DNA from: JAEUUM01 sp038326165
GTDB taxonomy: Bacteria > Bacteroidota > Bacteroidia > Chitinophagales > Saprospiraceae
Reading direction: 5' to 3'
Length of the DNA: 64,000 bases
Assembly (NCBI GenBank): GCA_038326165.1
Contig: JBBQJT010000002.1
Location: 62,001-126,000 of the forward strand
In this document: positions 37,035-46,012 of the stretch, piece by piece
Numbering within the stretch: the stretch's first letter is position 1
Layout: every line of letters begins with the position of its first letter
The notes under the pieces: generated by a model
Told to the model about the DNA's origin: nothing
The model's input: the letters and a program-made list of their open reading frames with translations, nothing else
Databases searched by the model: none
Translations under genes and position numbers: made by a program

Positions 37035-38137
37035 AAAATTACTTCACCGTTATCGAAATGAAATATACGGTATTCTGAATTAGTTTCAATAAGTAATCGC
37101 TCTAATCTATCAGTAGTAGTATCAGAAATAAAAACCTGACCAATATTTTTATGCTGAATTATTTCTAGCAAATGCTTTACACGATACATATCTAACTTGT
37201 CAAACAAATCATCCAAAACTAAAATAGGGCTTTTCTTTAGTTTGTGTTGAATATAGGTGTAAGCCGCCAAAAGCATAGAAAACAATACAGATTTTATCTG
37301 ACCCTGTGAACCAAACTGCTTGAGATCCTTATCGTCCAAACTCAAATGAATATCATCTCTATGAATGCCGACTGTGGTTCTGCCTAGAATTAAATCTTTG
37401 GCTAAAGATTGGTCCAATAAACTTTGGTATCCTTCCTCAAGCTGAGATTCATAATTGAAGCTTAACTTACCAATTTCACCCGAAATCAATCTAAAATAAT
37501 CTAATATTTCCTCTTCCAAATTGGTCAAGAGCTCTTTCCTTGCTTCAAATATAAATTGACCAAATCCCGTAAGCTGTAAATTATAACTGTTGATCAAATC
37601 ATAATTAACTGTTGAAATATTAGGCCCGTGCATCTTAAGATAAGCATTTCTTTGCTTGAGTACTTTTTGATATTCATTTAATTTGAAAGCATACTGTAGA
37701 TCAAGTTGACATAAAATGGAGTCAAAATATCTTCTTCTTTCTTCTGATTGACCTTGTATGAGTTCGGTATCCGATGGTACTACCATGATCAATGGAATCA
37801 AGCCCAAGTGTTCACTTAACTTGGCATAAGGTACACCGTTGCGTTCTAAGGATTTTCGGCCCTGTGACGGAATCTTGAGCACAATGTGCTCTGTTTGCTG
37901 TAAAAATTCATTTTCGAACCATGCCTCAACTCTTGAAAACTCAGTACCCTGCATAATCAAATGTTCATCCTTGTTGAGAAAATGACTTTTACCAAAACAA
38001 AGTGAATGAATTGCATCCAACATGTTTGTTTTTCCAGCTCCATTTCTACCAACAAAGCAATTAACCCTCAAATCAAAGTGTACATCAATGGACTTCAAAT
38101 TTTTAAATTGCACCAACTTGAGGTGTATTAGTTTCAA
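37031..38137 (-). CDS. recF: DNA replication and repair protein RecF
   Basis: A 368-residue SMC-like ATPase that helps load RecA at gaps. Walker A GRNGAGKTN is at residues 30-38, the start IHLKLVQFKNLKS is typical, the signature region GSQGQIKSVLFSMLLA is near residue 279 and Walker B is PILVLDDLFDKLD. Length and motifs are complete. It overlaps the DciA-like gene downstream by 4 bp. The divergent pdhA gene starts 113 bp away. Confidence 0.95.
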   Translation of the reverse strand: MKLIHLKLVQFKNLKSIDVHFDLRVNCFVGRNGAGKTNMLDAIHSLCFGKSHFLNKDEHLIMQGTEFSRVEAWFENEFLQQTEHIVLKIPSQGRKSLERNGVPYAKLSEHLGLIPLIMVVPSDTELIQGQSEERRRYFDSILCQLDLQYAFKLNEYQKVLKQRNAYLKMHGPNISTVNYDLINSYNLQLTGFGQFIFEARKELLTNLEEEILDYFRLISGEIGKLSFNYESQLEEGYQSLLDQSLAKDLILGRTTVGIHRDDIHLSLDDKDLKQFGSQGQIKSVLFSMLLAAYTYIQHKLKKSPILVLDDLFDKLDMYRVKHLLEIIQHKNIGQVFISDTTTDRLERLLIETNSEYRIFHFDNGEVIL

Positions 38138-38250
38138 CAGAGAAGAATTTTATGCAAATATGAGCTATTTTCGTTTCGTCCAAAGCATCAAACTTGGTTT
38201 AATGATAGTTATGATGCTAAATTTACAATTCAAAATCGTATATACCTCTT

Positions 38251-39282
38251 ATGACCCAAGTTTTGACCAAGCCTAAAAAGGCAATAGCTAAAAAATCTGA
38301 ATTTACAAAGGAGCAATATCTTACATGGTTTGAAACTATGCTCAGGATTCGTCGCTTTGAAGAAAGAACATTAATGATGTATTCACAGCAAAAAATCAGA
38401 GGATTTTGTCATGTTTATATCGGACAGGAAGCAATTGCGGCCGGTCTTGTTTCTGCACTTCGGAAGGAGGATGGAATCGTAACAGCATACAGGCAGCACG
38501 GGATCGCTATTTCAAGAGGAATATCAACAAAGAGCGCATTAGCAGAATTGTTCGGAAAGGTTACAGGTTGCGGCAAGGGTAAAGGAGGATCCATGCACTT
38601 CTTCTCAAGGGAACATAAATTCTTCGGTGGAAATGGAATTGTTGGAGCCCAAATACCAATTGGAACAGGAATAGCATTCGCCGAAAAATATAAAGGAACT
38701 GATAATTTGTGTGTAACCATGTTTGGAGACGGAGCTGCCCGCCAAGGCGCACTATATGAGTCATTCAATATGGCCATGACTTGGAAATTGCCTGTACTGT
38801 ACATCTGTGAAAACAACCAGTATGCAATGGGAACTTCGGTAGAAAGAACAAGTAATGTTCATGATCTTTATAAAATTGGCGCTGCGTTTGAAATGCCAAG
38901 TGAAGCCGTAGATGGAATGAATCCAGAATCTGTTCACAGAGCTCTAGCTAAAGCAGCAGAGCATATTAGAAGTGGAAAAGGCCCTTATTATTTAGAAATT
39001 AAAACATATAGATACAGAGGGCATTCAGTGTCTGATCCGGCTAAGTATCGCAGTAAAGATGAGGTACAAGAATACATGGATATCGACCCCATTAAGACAA
39101 CTGAAGAAACAATTTTAAAAAATAAAATTGCAACGGTAGAGGAGCTTCAGCTGATAAAGGATAATATTAAAAATGAAATAGAAGAGGCAACAGTATTTGC
39201 TGAAGAATCGCCACTTCCAAAGCCTGAAGGACTGTACGAAGACAACTATGTTCAAGCAGATTATCCTTACATGAAAGATTAA
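38251..39282 (+). CDS. pdhA: Pyruvate dehydrogenase E1 alpha subunit
   Basis: A 343-residue E1 alpha subunit. The thiamine diphosphate motif is GDGAARQGALYESFN ending in ENNQYAMGTS, and the phosphorylation-loop region reads YRYRGHSVSDPAKYRSKDE. FCHVYIGQEA near residue 55 is also conserved. Together with the E1 beta subunit (pdhB at the left edge of the window) it catalyses decarboxylation of pyruvate. The E2 and E3 genes are not in this window. The start MTQVLTKPKKA lies 113 bp from the divergent recF start. Confidence 0.95.
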   Translation: MTQVLTKPKKAIAKKSEFTKEQYLTWFETMLRIRRFEERTLMMYSQQKIRGFCHVYIGQEAIAAGLVSALRKEDGIVTAYRQHGIAISRGISTKSALAELFGKVTGCGKGKGGSMHFFSREHKFFGGNGIVGAQIPIGTGIAFAEKYKGTDNLCVTMFGDGAARQGALYESFNMAMTWKLPVLYICENNQYAMGTSVERTSNVHDLYKIGAAFEMPSEAVDGMNPESVHRALAKAAEHIRSGKGPYYLEIKTYRYRGHSVSDPAKYRSKDEVQEYMDIDPIKTTEETILKNKIATVEELQLIKDNIKNEIEEATVFAEESPLPKPEGLYEDNYVQADYPYMKD

Positions 39283-39363
39283 TTTGAGTGAATAGCTAAA
39301 AAAATCATTCAATAAATGTGGGTCAATTGCGACTAGATTGTAACATTATATTCAAAACAAGCG

Positions 39364-39371
39364 TACATTTG
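39364..39371 (+). promoter_or_regulatory. -7 promoter element for the TPR gene
   Basis: TACATTTG, an exact TAnnTTTG match, 28 bp before the ATG at 39400; a TTG at 39338-39340 could serve as -33. Confidence 0.5.
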
Positions 39372-39399
39372 CGAAAATTTTCAGAAACCAAAAGGTATC

Positions 39400-40077
39400 A
39401 TGGCAAAACGCAGTGAAGAAGCATCAGCACAGTTAATTGATCTAGATCAGGTAACAAACAACGTAGGAGATTTCTACGAAAAGTACAAAAACATCTTATT
39501 AGGTGTTATTGGAGGTATAGCAGTATTGACAATAGGCTATTGGGCTTACAACAACTTCTATGTAGCTCCTAATCAAAAAGAAGCAGTTTCTCAAATGGCC
39601 AGAGCACAAAGATTATTTGAGCGAGATTCATTTGCGGCAGCACTATCGAATCCTGGAGGAGGTTTTCCCGGCTTTGCTGATGTAGCAAAAAAATATTCAG
39701 GGACACCTGCTGGGAACCTAGCCAATTATTATGCTGGAGTTTGCCTTTTGAATACAGGAAAACCTGCCGATGCAGCAAAATATCTGGAATCGTTTGATCC
39801 TGAGGGAAGCTTATTGACAATCATGAAAAGCAACTTGTTGGGTGATGCATATGCTGATCAAAACCAACTAGACAAAGCAATCAGTCAATACAAAAAGGCT
39901 TCTAGCACTGATAACGAAGCTTTGACACCCATGATTTTAATGAAAGTGGGAATGCTTTCTGAAAAAATGGGTAAAATAGCTGATGCAAAAGAGGCTTATC
40001 AAAAAGTTAAAGATGATTATGGAAATACTTCTTTTGGCCGTCAGGTTGAGAAGTATCTATCCAGAGTAAGTGAATAA
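39400..40077 (+). CDS. Membrane-anchored tetratricopeptide repeat protein
   Basis: A 225-residue protein with one membrane segment at about residues 33-52 (ILLGVIGGIAVLTIGYWAY) after a cytoplasmic start, then TPR-like helices (GNLANYYAGVCLLNTGKPADAAKYL, LGDAYADQNQLDKAISQYKKA, GMLSEKMGKIADAKEAYQKV). The layout resembles YfgM, which holds periplasmic chaperones near the Sec translocon, but that role is only an analogy. The gene is flanked by its own promoter element and by a strong terminator at 40097-40129. Confidence 0.82.
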   Translation: MAKRSEEASAQLIDLDQVTNNVGDFYEKYKNILLGVIGGIAVLTIGYWAYNNFYVAPNQKEAVSQMARAQRLFERDSFAAALSNPGGGFPGFADVAKKYSGTPAGNLANYYAGVCLLNTGKPADAAKYLESFDPEGSLLTIMKSNLLGDAYADQNQLDKAISQYKKASSTDNEALTPMILMKVGMLSEKMGKIADAKEAYQKVKDDYGNTSFGRQVEKYLSRVSE

Positions 40078-40096
40078 TTCATTTATTCATATCTTT

Positions 40097-40129
40097 GAAA
40101 GGTGGCTGAGTTTCTCAGCCACCTTTTTT
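40097..40129 (+). terminator. Terminator of the TPR gene
   Basis: AAAGGTGGCTGA pairs with TCAGCCACCTTT over 12 bp around a short loop and is followed by T residues, just before ribH. Confidence 0.9.
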
Positions 40130-40148
40130 AGTTTAACAAAAAAATACA

Positions 40149-40661
40149 ATGGCAGGAATCTATAAAAAACCAAAAAACGAATTAGCCCATCCAAAGTCTC
40201 CCAAAGATCTCAAAATCGGTATTGTGGTCTCTTTATGGAATGACGAAATAACTGATGTGCTCAAGAAGGATTGTCAGAAAACTTTAATTGAGGCAGGTAT
40301 TACCTCTGAAAACCTGGTTCATGCAAATGTACCAGGAGCCTTTGAATTGCCATTTGGTGCACGAACATTGCTCTCCTCAATGAAACTGGATGCTGTTATC
40401 TGCCTTGGGTGTGTTATACGTGGAGCTACACCGCATGATGACTATATCAATACCGCTGTTGCAAATGGAATAACACAGTTATCTCTGGCTTCTGGAAAAC
40501 CAGTAATATATGGTGTACTCACCGTTCTAAATGAAGCACAAGCAGTTGAAAGAGCAAGTGGCCCCATTGGCAGAAAAGGTGTTGAGGCTGCAAATGCAGC
40601 TCTTGCAATGATTGGATTAAAAGAAACCTTTCTTGAACCTTCAACTAAAATAGGATTTTAA
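40149..40661 (+). CDS. ribH: 6,7-dimethyl-8-ribityllumazine synthase
   Basis: A 170-residue lumazine synthase, the penultimate enzyme of riboflavin synthesis. Visible blocks are VSLWNDEIT (substrate site), VPGAFELPFGA, LGCVIRGATPHDDYI (with the catalytic His), and KPVIYGVLTVLNEAQAVERA. A terminator stands just upstream and the metallo-beta-lactamase gene overlaps its stop by 1 bp. Together with the ribF fusion it shows two flavin genes in the window; ribD, ribE and ribA are not here. Confidence 0.95.
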   Translation: MAGIYKKPKNELAHPKSPKDLKIGIVVSLWNDEITDVLKKDCQKTLIEAGITSENLVHANVPGAFELPFGARTLLSSMKLDAVICLGCVIRGATPHDDYINTAVANGITQLSLASGKPVIYGVLTVLNEAQAVERASGPIGRKGVEAANAALAMIGLKETFLEPSTKIGF

Positions 40662-41494
40662 TGAAATTAACACATATACACGCTGGACTTTTCAAGCTTG
40701 ACGGAGGTGCAATGTTTGGTGTAGTCCCCAAAAAGATGTGGAACAAGTTGAATCCTTCAGATGAAAATAATATGTGTACTTGGGGTATGCATTGTATTTT
40801 GATTCAAACTGGCGAAAAATATATACTTGTTGATACTGGAATGGGAAACAAACAAGATGACAAATTTAAAAGTCACTTTGAACCGCATGGCCCTTATGAA
40901 TTGGTGAATGAATTGAATAAAATCAATATTGCTCCAGAACAAATAACAGATGTATTCTTAACACATTTGCATTTCGACCATGTTGGTGGAGCAGTTAAAA
41001 AAGATGAAGGCGGTCATTTGGTAGCAACATTTCCAAATGCAGTTTATTGGAGCAATAGAATACACTGGGAATGGGCAATGAATCCAAACCCTAGGGAAGC
41101 AGCAAGTTTTTTGAAGGAGAATTTTGTACCTCTTCTAGAACAAAATAAAGTCAAGTTTATTGAAAAATCTGGCGATGAAATAGCCCCCGGTATTAAAACC
41201 ATATGGCTTTATGGACACACTGAGGCAATGATGGGTCTAGAAATCAATGACAATGGCAAAAAATACTATTACTTGGCTGACCTGATTCCTTCAAGTTTCC
41301 ATATTGGCTTGCCATACATCATGAGTTATGATTTGCGACCATTGATCACCTTGGAAGAAAAAACAAGTATTCTAAATAAAATGGTGGATGAAAATGCAAT
41401 TTTATTAATAGAACATGACCCAACTACCTATGCAGTGACTCTAAAAAGAGATGATCATGGCAGAATAGTCAAGCATGAAAGCATAGTTTTGTAA
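40661..41494 (+). CDS. Metallo-beta-lactamase fold hydrolase
   Basis: A 277-residue protein with the zinc motif HLHFDHVGG (His102, His104, Asp106, His107), a later His in LYGHTEAM and ADLIPSS carrying the bridging Asp. The LVDTGMG start is typical. The family covers many hydrolases (lactonases, thiolesterases, phosphodiesterases); the substrate cannot be named. It overlaps the ribH stop by 1 bp and is followed 10 bp later by the PLP enzyme, so the genes are likely one transcript. Confidence 0.9.
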   Translation: MKLTHIHAGLFKLDGGAMFGVVPKKMWNKLNPSDENNMCTWGMHCILIQTGEKYILVDTGMGNKQDDKFKSHFEPHGPYELVNELNKINIAPEQITDVFLTHLHFDHVGGAVKKDEGGHLVATFPNAVYWSNRIHWEWAMNPNPREAASFLKENFVPLLEQNKVKFIEKSGDEIAPGIKTIWLYGHTEAMMGLEINDNGKKYYYLADLIPSSFHIGLPYIMSYDLRPLITLEEKTSILNKMVDENAILLIEHDPTTYAVTLKRDDHGRIVKHESIVL

Positions 41495-41504
41495 GCAATA
41501 TAAA

Positions 41505-42686
41505 ATGGAAGCAAAAGACTGGAGTTTTATTTTAAATCATTTAGGGGAAGATAGAGAAAACTATTTCAATGCGGTGTCTCCACCTATAATTCAAAGCAGC
41601 AACTTTGCATTCAGGAATGTTGAACATTTTCGTGAATCCATTTCGGATGAAATGGAGCACACCATTTATACAAGAGGAGTTAACCCAAGTGTAAATATCC
41701 TTAGAAAGAAATTAGCTGCATTAGAGAGCACCGAAGACGCATTAATTTTTAGCAGCGGAAGTGCGGCAATTGCGGCAGCGATGATGTCACAGCTTGCTTC
41801 TGGAGATCATGTAGTCTGTGTAAAATCACCGTACAGCTGGACCCATTCCTTGCTTACTAAATATTTGACAAGATTTGGGGTAACAACTGATTTTGTTGAT
41901 GGCACCAAACTTGAATCTATAGAAGAAGCAATTAGAGCCAACACCAAAATACTTTATTTGGAAAGTCCTAATACCTTCTATTTCGAACTCCAAGATCTGG
42001 AAGCTTGCACTAGGATCGCCAGAAAACATGGCTTAGTCACCATGATAGACAACAGTTTTGCTTCTCCAGTTTTGCAAAATCCAGCTGATTTTGGCATAGA
42101 CTTAGTCATCCATAGTGCAACCAAATATCTAAATGGACATTCTGATGTGGTAGCTGGTGTAGTATGCGGAAGCAAAAAATTAATTAAGCAAATTTTTGAA
42201 AATGAATATATGACTTTAGGTCCTATTATCAGCCCAGCTGATGCAACATTGGTGACAAGGGGATTGAGAACATTGATACTTAGAGTGCATAAGAGTTCGG
42301 AAAGTGGTCAAGAAATTGCCAATTGGCTTGCCGAACTGAATTGTGTCAGTGCTATTAGTTACCCTTTCCACCCCACCCATCCACAATATGAACTGGCAAT
42401 AAAACAAATGAGGGGTGGCGGCGGACTTATAACTTGTTATTTCAAGTCTGATAGTAAAGCACAAATGCAGTCATTTATTGATTCCCTGAAGATGTTCCTA
42501 ATTGCTGTCTCATGGGGAGGCCACGAATCATTGGTGATGCCAGCGGTAGCATTTCATGATGTAAAAAACCGGCCAGACAGTGCTTATCCAATCCATATGG
42601 TTAGATTCTATATCGGTCTGGAAGATCCAAAATTATTAATGAAAGATATAGAAAACGCCTTGCACATTGCCAAATTATGGAGCTGA
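41505..42686 (+). CDS. Cys/Met metabolism PLP-dependent enzyme
   Basis: A 393-residue fold type I enzyme of the trans-sulfuration family. The PLP lysine is Lys207 in HSATKYLNGHSD; FSSGSAAIAA binds the cofactor phosphate, and DNSFASPV carries the Asp that holds the pyridine ring. Members are cystathionine gamma-synthase, cystathionine beta/gamma-lyase, methionine gamma-lyase and O-acetylhomoserine sulfhydrylase; the sequence alone does not decide between them. The start has SPPIIQSSNFAF and the tail VRFYIGLEDPKLL, both canonical. It follows the metallo-hydrolase by 10 bp. Confidence 0.93.
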   Translation: MEAKDWSFILNHLGEDRENYFNAVSPPIIQSSNFAFRNVEHFRESISDEMEHTIYTRGVNPSVNILRKKLAALESTEDALIFSSGSAAIAAAMMSQLASGDHVVCVKSPYSWTHSLLTKYLTRFGVTTDFVDGTKLESIEEAIRANTKILYLESPNTFYFELQDLEACTRIARKHGLVTMIDNSFASPVLQNPADFGIDLVIHSATKYLNGHSDVVAGVVCGSKKLIKQIFENEYMTLGPIISPADATLVTRGLRTLILRVHKSSESGQEIANWLAELNCVSAISYPFHPTHPQYELAIKQMRGGGGLITCYFKSDSKAQMQSFIDSLKMFLIAVSWGGHESLVMPAVAFHDVKNRPDSAYPIHMVRFYIGLEDPKLLMKDIENALHIAKLWS

Positions 42687-42722
42687 ACTGAAACATCAAC
42701 AGAAATTATTTGTTAAGCAAGA

Positions 42723-44558
42723 ATGATTTATAAAAGTCTAAGAGAATGTGCAAATGATCTTGAAAAGACAGGTCAATTAACCAGAATAAAAACACCTGTC
42801 AGTACAGATCAAGAATTGGCTGAAATCCATCGAAGAGTGTACGAATCGCAAGGTCCTGCTTTACTGTTTGAAAATCTGATTGAAAGTCAATTTCAAGCCA
42901 TTTCAAATATTTATGGCACACATGAAAGAACAGATTATCTGTTTAGAGACACCATTAAGGCAGTAAAGAAGATAATTGAAATTAAAGCCAAACCTGAAAG
43001 GCTCTTGGATCATCCCTTCTCATACTTGTCCGTTCCTTATACAGCACTCACAACTTTACCTAAAAAAACAAGGAACAAGCCTGCTTCTATGCAGTTTGAG
43101 ACTACCATTGATAAACTGCCTTTGATTAAATCCTGGCCTTTGGACGGAGGAGGATTCGTGACATTGCCTCAAGTACTTAGCATGCCGCCTGGGTCTAGTA
43201 AAATATTGGAGAGTAATCTTGGTATGTATCGAATTCAGCTTTCAGGAAATCAATATAAACTCAATGAAGAAATAGGACTTCACTATCAAATCCATAGAGG
43301 AATCGGAGTTCACCACCAACAATACAACATTTCTGAAGAACCATTTAAAGTTGCCATATATATTGGAGGATTGCCTTCACATGCTTTGTCCGCTATTTTT
43401 CCGTTGCCTGAAGGTATGAGTGAGTTGACCTTTGCAGGAATGCTAGCAGGCAGGAGATTTCGATACTTTCCATATGATGGCTATATGGTGTCAGGAGATG
43501 CGGATTTTTGTATTCTAGGCGAAGTCGACAAAAGTAGTTTAAAACCTGAAGGACCCTTTGGTGATCATTTAGGTTACTATAGTCTGGAGCATATGTTCCC
43601 CTATATGAAAGTCAAACATGTGTTCCATCGCAAAGACCCATTATGGCATTTCACGATTGTAGGACGCCCTCCTCAGGAAGATTCTAGTTTCGGGTATTTG
43701 ATCCATCAATTGGTTGCGGAATTGACCCCTGGAGAATTCCCTGGAATCAAGGAAATTCATGCTGTTGATGTGGCGGGTGTTCACCCACTTTTACTTGCAA
43801 TAGGTTCAGAAAGATATATGCCTTTTCGAGACAAAAAACCCGAAGAAATACTAACTATCGCCAATAGAGTTCTGGGCTCAGGTCAAACATCACTTGCAAA
43901 ATATTTGATTATTGTTGACGGAAATGAACATTCAGAACTAGACACCCACGATTTTGAACATTTTTTCAAACATGTATTACAACGAATAGATTGGCGGAGA
44001 GACTTACATTTTTATACCAATACCACAATAGATACGCTTGATTATTCGGGTACAAGTCTAAACTCTGGTTCTAAGGTGGTTTGGGCAGTTTGTGGACCGG
44101 TTTTGCGAGAATTGAGTGTTGAAATACCAAAAGCTGATAGTATTCAAGCAGTTAAAAAAATGGCACTGCCTGCTCAAGGAATATTATTATTGGAAATTGA
44201 GGAACATACTGAAGCTAAACTTGAAATGATCAATACCTTATTGTTATCGCTAAACGAGTTAGACTTGAGTGGATTTCCACTTATTGTATTGGTTGACGAT
44301 GCAGATTTTGCAGCCGCCAATTGGGCCAATTTCCTTTGGGTAGCTTTTACACGCAGCAACCCAGCAAAAGATATTTATGGTGTAAATTCCAAAACAGTAA
44401 ACAAACACTGGGGTTGCGAAGGTTCATTGGTCATTGATGCGAGAAAAAAATCGCACCATGCGCCAGAATTAGAAGTTGATAAAGCTGTGTCACGAAAAGT
44501 AGATGGTATGTTCAATAAAGGGGGTGAACTTTATGATTTAATTCCTAAATTACTTTGA
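42723..44558 (+). CDS. UbiD family decarboxylase
   Basis: A 611-residue UbiD-type enzyme. Family blocks include QGPALLFENL, the FSYLSVPYTALTT region, IHRGIGVHH, EGPFGDHLGYYSLE, and FHRKDPLWHFTIVGRPPQEDS. UbiD decarboxylates aromatic acids using prenylated FMN supplied by UbiX. In Bacteroidota, which use menaquinone, a member of this size often takes part in menaquinone synthesis by the futalosine route (MqnP/MqnL type). No UbiX or other men/mqn genes lie in the window. The stop overlaps the next gene. Confidence 0.88.
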   Translation: MIYKSLRECANDLEKTGQLTRIKTPVSTDQELAEIHRRVYESQGPALLFENLIESQFQAISNIYGTHERTDYLFRDTIKAVKKIIEIKAKPERLLDHPFSYLSVPYTALTTLPKKTRNKPASMQFETTIDKLPLIKSWPLDGGGFVTLPQVLSMPPGSSKILESNLGMYRIQLSGNQYKLNEEIGLHYQIHRGIGVHHQQYNISEEPFKVAIYIGGLPSHALSAIFPLPEGMSELTFAGMLAGRRFRYFPYDGYMVSGDADFCILGEVDKSSLKPEGPFGDHLGYYSLEHMFPYMKVKHVFHRKDPLWHFTIVGRPPQEDSSFGYLIHQLVAELTPGEFPGIKEIHAVDVAGVHPLLLAIGSERYMPFRDKKPEEILTIANRVLGSGQTSLAKYLIIVDGNEHSELDTHDFEHFFKHVLQRIDWRRDLHFYTNTTIDTLDYSGTSLNSGSKVVWAVCGPVLRELSVEIPKADSIQAVKKMALPAQGILLLEIEEHTEAKLEMINTLLLSLNELDLSGFPLIVLVDDADFAAANWANFLWVAFTRSNPAKDIYGVNSKTVNKHWGCEGSLVIDARKKSHHAPELEVDKAVSRKVDGMFNKGGELYDLIPKLL

Positions 44559-45910
44559 GCAACCATCCACTACCTCTCAAATTCATTGAGCGACTTCAAT
44601 CCGAGTTTGCTGAAAAAGCCTCTTTAGTTTTAGAGGCAATGGATACCCAACCGCCGGTAAGTATCAGGAAGCATCCATTGAGGCAATATCAGCATGATTC
44701 ATCGTTGAACCAAGTTGCTTGGAATAAACAAGGAATCTATTTAGAAGAACGTCCAATATTCACTATTGACCCATTATTTCACGCAGGTGCCTATTATCCT
44801 CAAGAAGCAGGCAGCATGATCTTGGGCCATATAATGGAAAGTTTGGGATTATCACGGCAAGAAATTTACGTATTGGATTTGTGCGCGGCTCCTGGTGGAA
44901 AATCCAGCTTAATACTGGATAAACTTCATAAAACCTCACTACTAGTTGCAAATGAAACAATCGGAAACAGATGCACTATACTTGCTGAAAATCTTGCACG
45001 TTGGGGTTACCCGAATTATATGATCACCCAATCAGATCCAAATAAATTTGGCCAATTGAGGCAACTATTTGACATGATTTTGATCGATGCACCTTGCAGT
45101 GGAGAAGGATTATTTAGAAAGGATATTGAAGCCAGAAATCATTGGTCAGAAAACAATGTTGAACTCTGTTCGGCCAGGCAAAAAAGAATTGTTAACGATT
45201 CAATACCTGCTTTGAAGGATGACGGTATATTAATTTACAGTACTTGCACCTACAATGCCGATGAAAATATCAAACAGGTCATTTCAATCTGCAATCACTA
45301 CCAAATGGAAACTATTCCAATCCCAATGGATACCAAGTGGAATATCATGGAGATCAATATTAAAGGTAAAACGGGGTATCAATTTGCACCCGGTGTGACA
45401 AAAAGTGAAGGATTCTTTATTGCTGTCATGAAATTTCAAACAAAAAACTATTCAGCAATAGTACCCAAAAAATCAAAGAAATTATTAGCCGAATTGGTAA
45501 ACCTACCAGAAGAAATTATTCAATTAAAAGAAGGATACAAAGCCAGAAAGGATAAGCTAGACCACTTTTTCTCCGCAAGTGAAAGGCATTGGGATTTTGT
45601 ATCAGAGATTGCTGAATATATTTTTATCAAACAACCTGGAACTGAATTAGGCACTTTTAAAGCCAAAAAGTTCATACCAAGTCAAGCACTGGCCCACTCT
45701 TTGAACTTTAAACTTTCAGGAATCCAACATCAAGAACTCAACAAAACAAATGCGTTGGATTATCTTAGAAGAGGTACCCCGGTCATCCAAGACATTAAAG
45801 ATGGTTGGAATTTGATTTGTTACGAGTCGCTACCCCTTGGCTGGGCAAATGTAGCAAATGGAAGATTCATCAACAAATTGCCAATGGAACTACGGATCAG
45901 AAATTTTTAA
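44555..45910 (+). CDS. RsmF/NOL1-type RNA cytosine-C5 methyltransferase
   Basis: A 451-residue protein with a TTG start overlapping the UbiD stop by 4 bp (TTGA). The SAM loop LDLCAAPGGKSSLI is at about residues 107-120; the two catalytic Cys are in DAPCSGEGLFRKD and YSTCTYNADEN. The N-terminal LPLKFIERL and the C-terminal domain from about residue 290 (with NALDYLRRG near the end) follow the RsmF/YebU layout. It methylates cytosine in 16S rRNA or tRNA; the target nucleotide is not readable. Confidence 0.88.
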   Translation: MSNHPLPLKFIERLQSEFAEKASLVLEAMDTQPPVSIRKHPLRQYQHDSSLNQVAWNKQGIYLEERPIFTIDPLFHAGAYYPQEAGSMILGHIMESLGLSRQEIYVLDLCAAPGGKSSLILDKLHKTSLLVANETIGNRCTILAENLARWGYPNYMITQSDPNKFGQLRQLFDMILIDAPCSGEGLFRKDIEARNHWSENNVELCSARQKRIVNDSIPALKDDGILIYSTCTYNADENIKQVISICNHYQMETIPIPMDTKWNIMEINIKGKTGYQFAPGVTKSEGFFIAVMKFQTKNYSAIVPKKSKKLLAELVNLPEEIIQLKEGYKARKDKLDHFFSASERHWDFVSEIAEYIFIKQPGTELGTFKAKKFIPSQALAHSLNFKLSGIQHQELNKTNALDYLRRGTPVIQDIKDGWNLICYESLPLGWANVANGRFINKLPMELRIRNF

Positions 45911-45964
45911 GTTAATTCTTTGTAAATAAATTTCACTATTCTTTTTTAGACTAATTCCAAATAG

Positions 45965-45972
45965 TACTTTTG
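45965..45972 (+). promoter_or_regulatory. -7 promoter element for the TonB-dependent receptor
   Basis: TACTTTTG, an exact TAnnTTTG match, 40 bp before the receptor ATG; a T-rich stretch but no TTG at -33. Confidence 0.5.
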
Positions 45973-46012
45973 AGCTTTCAATTATTTAAAAGCCAATAAA
46001 AAGATCAAAAGT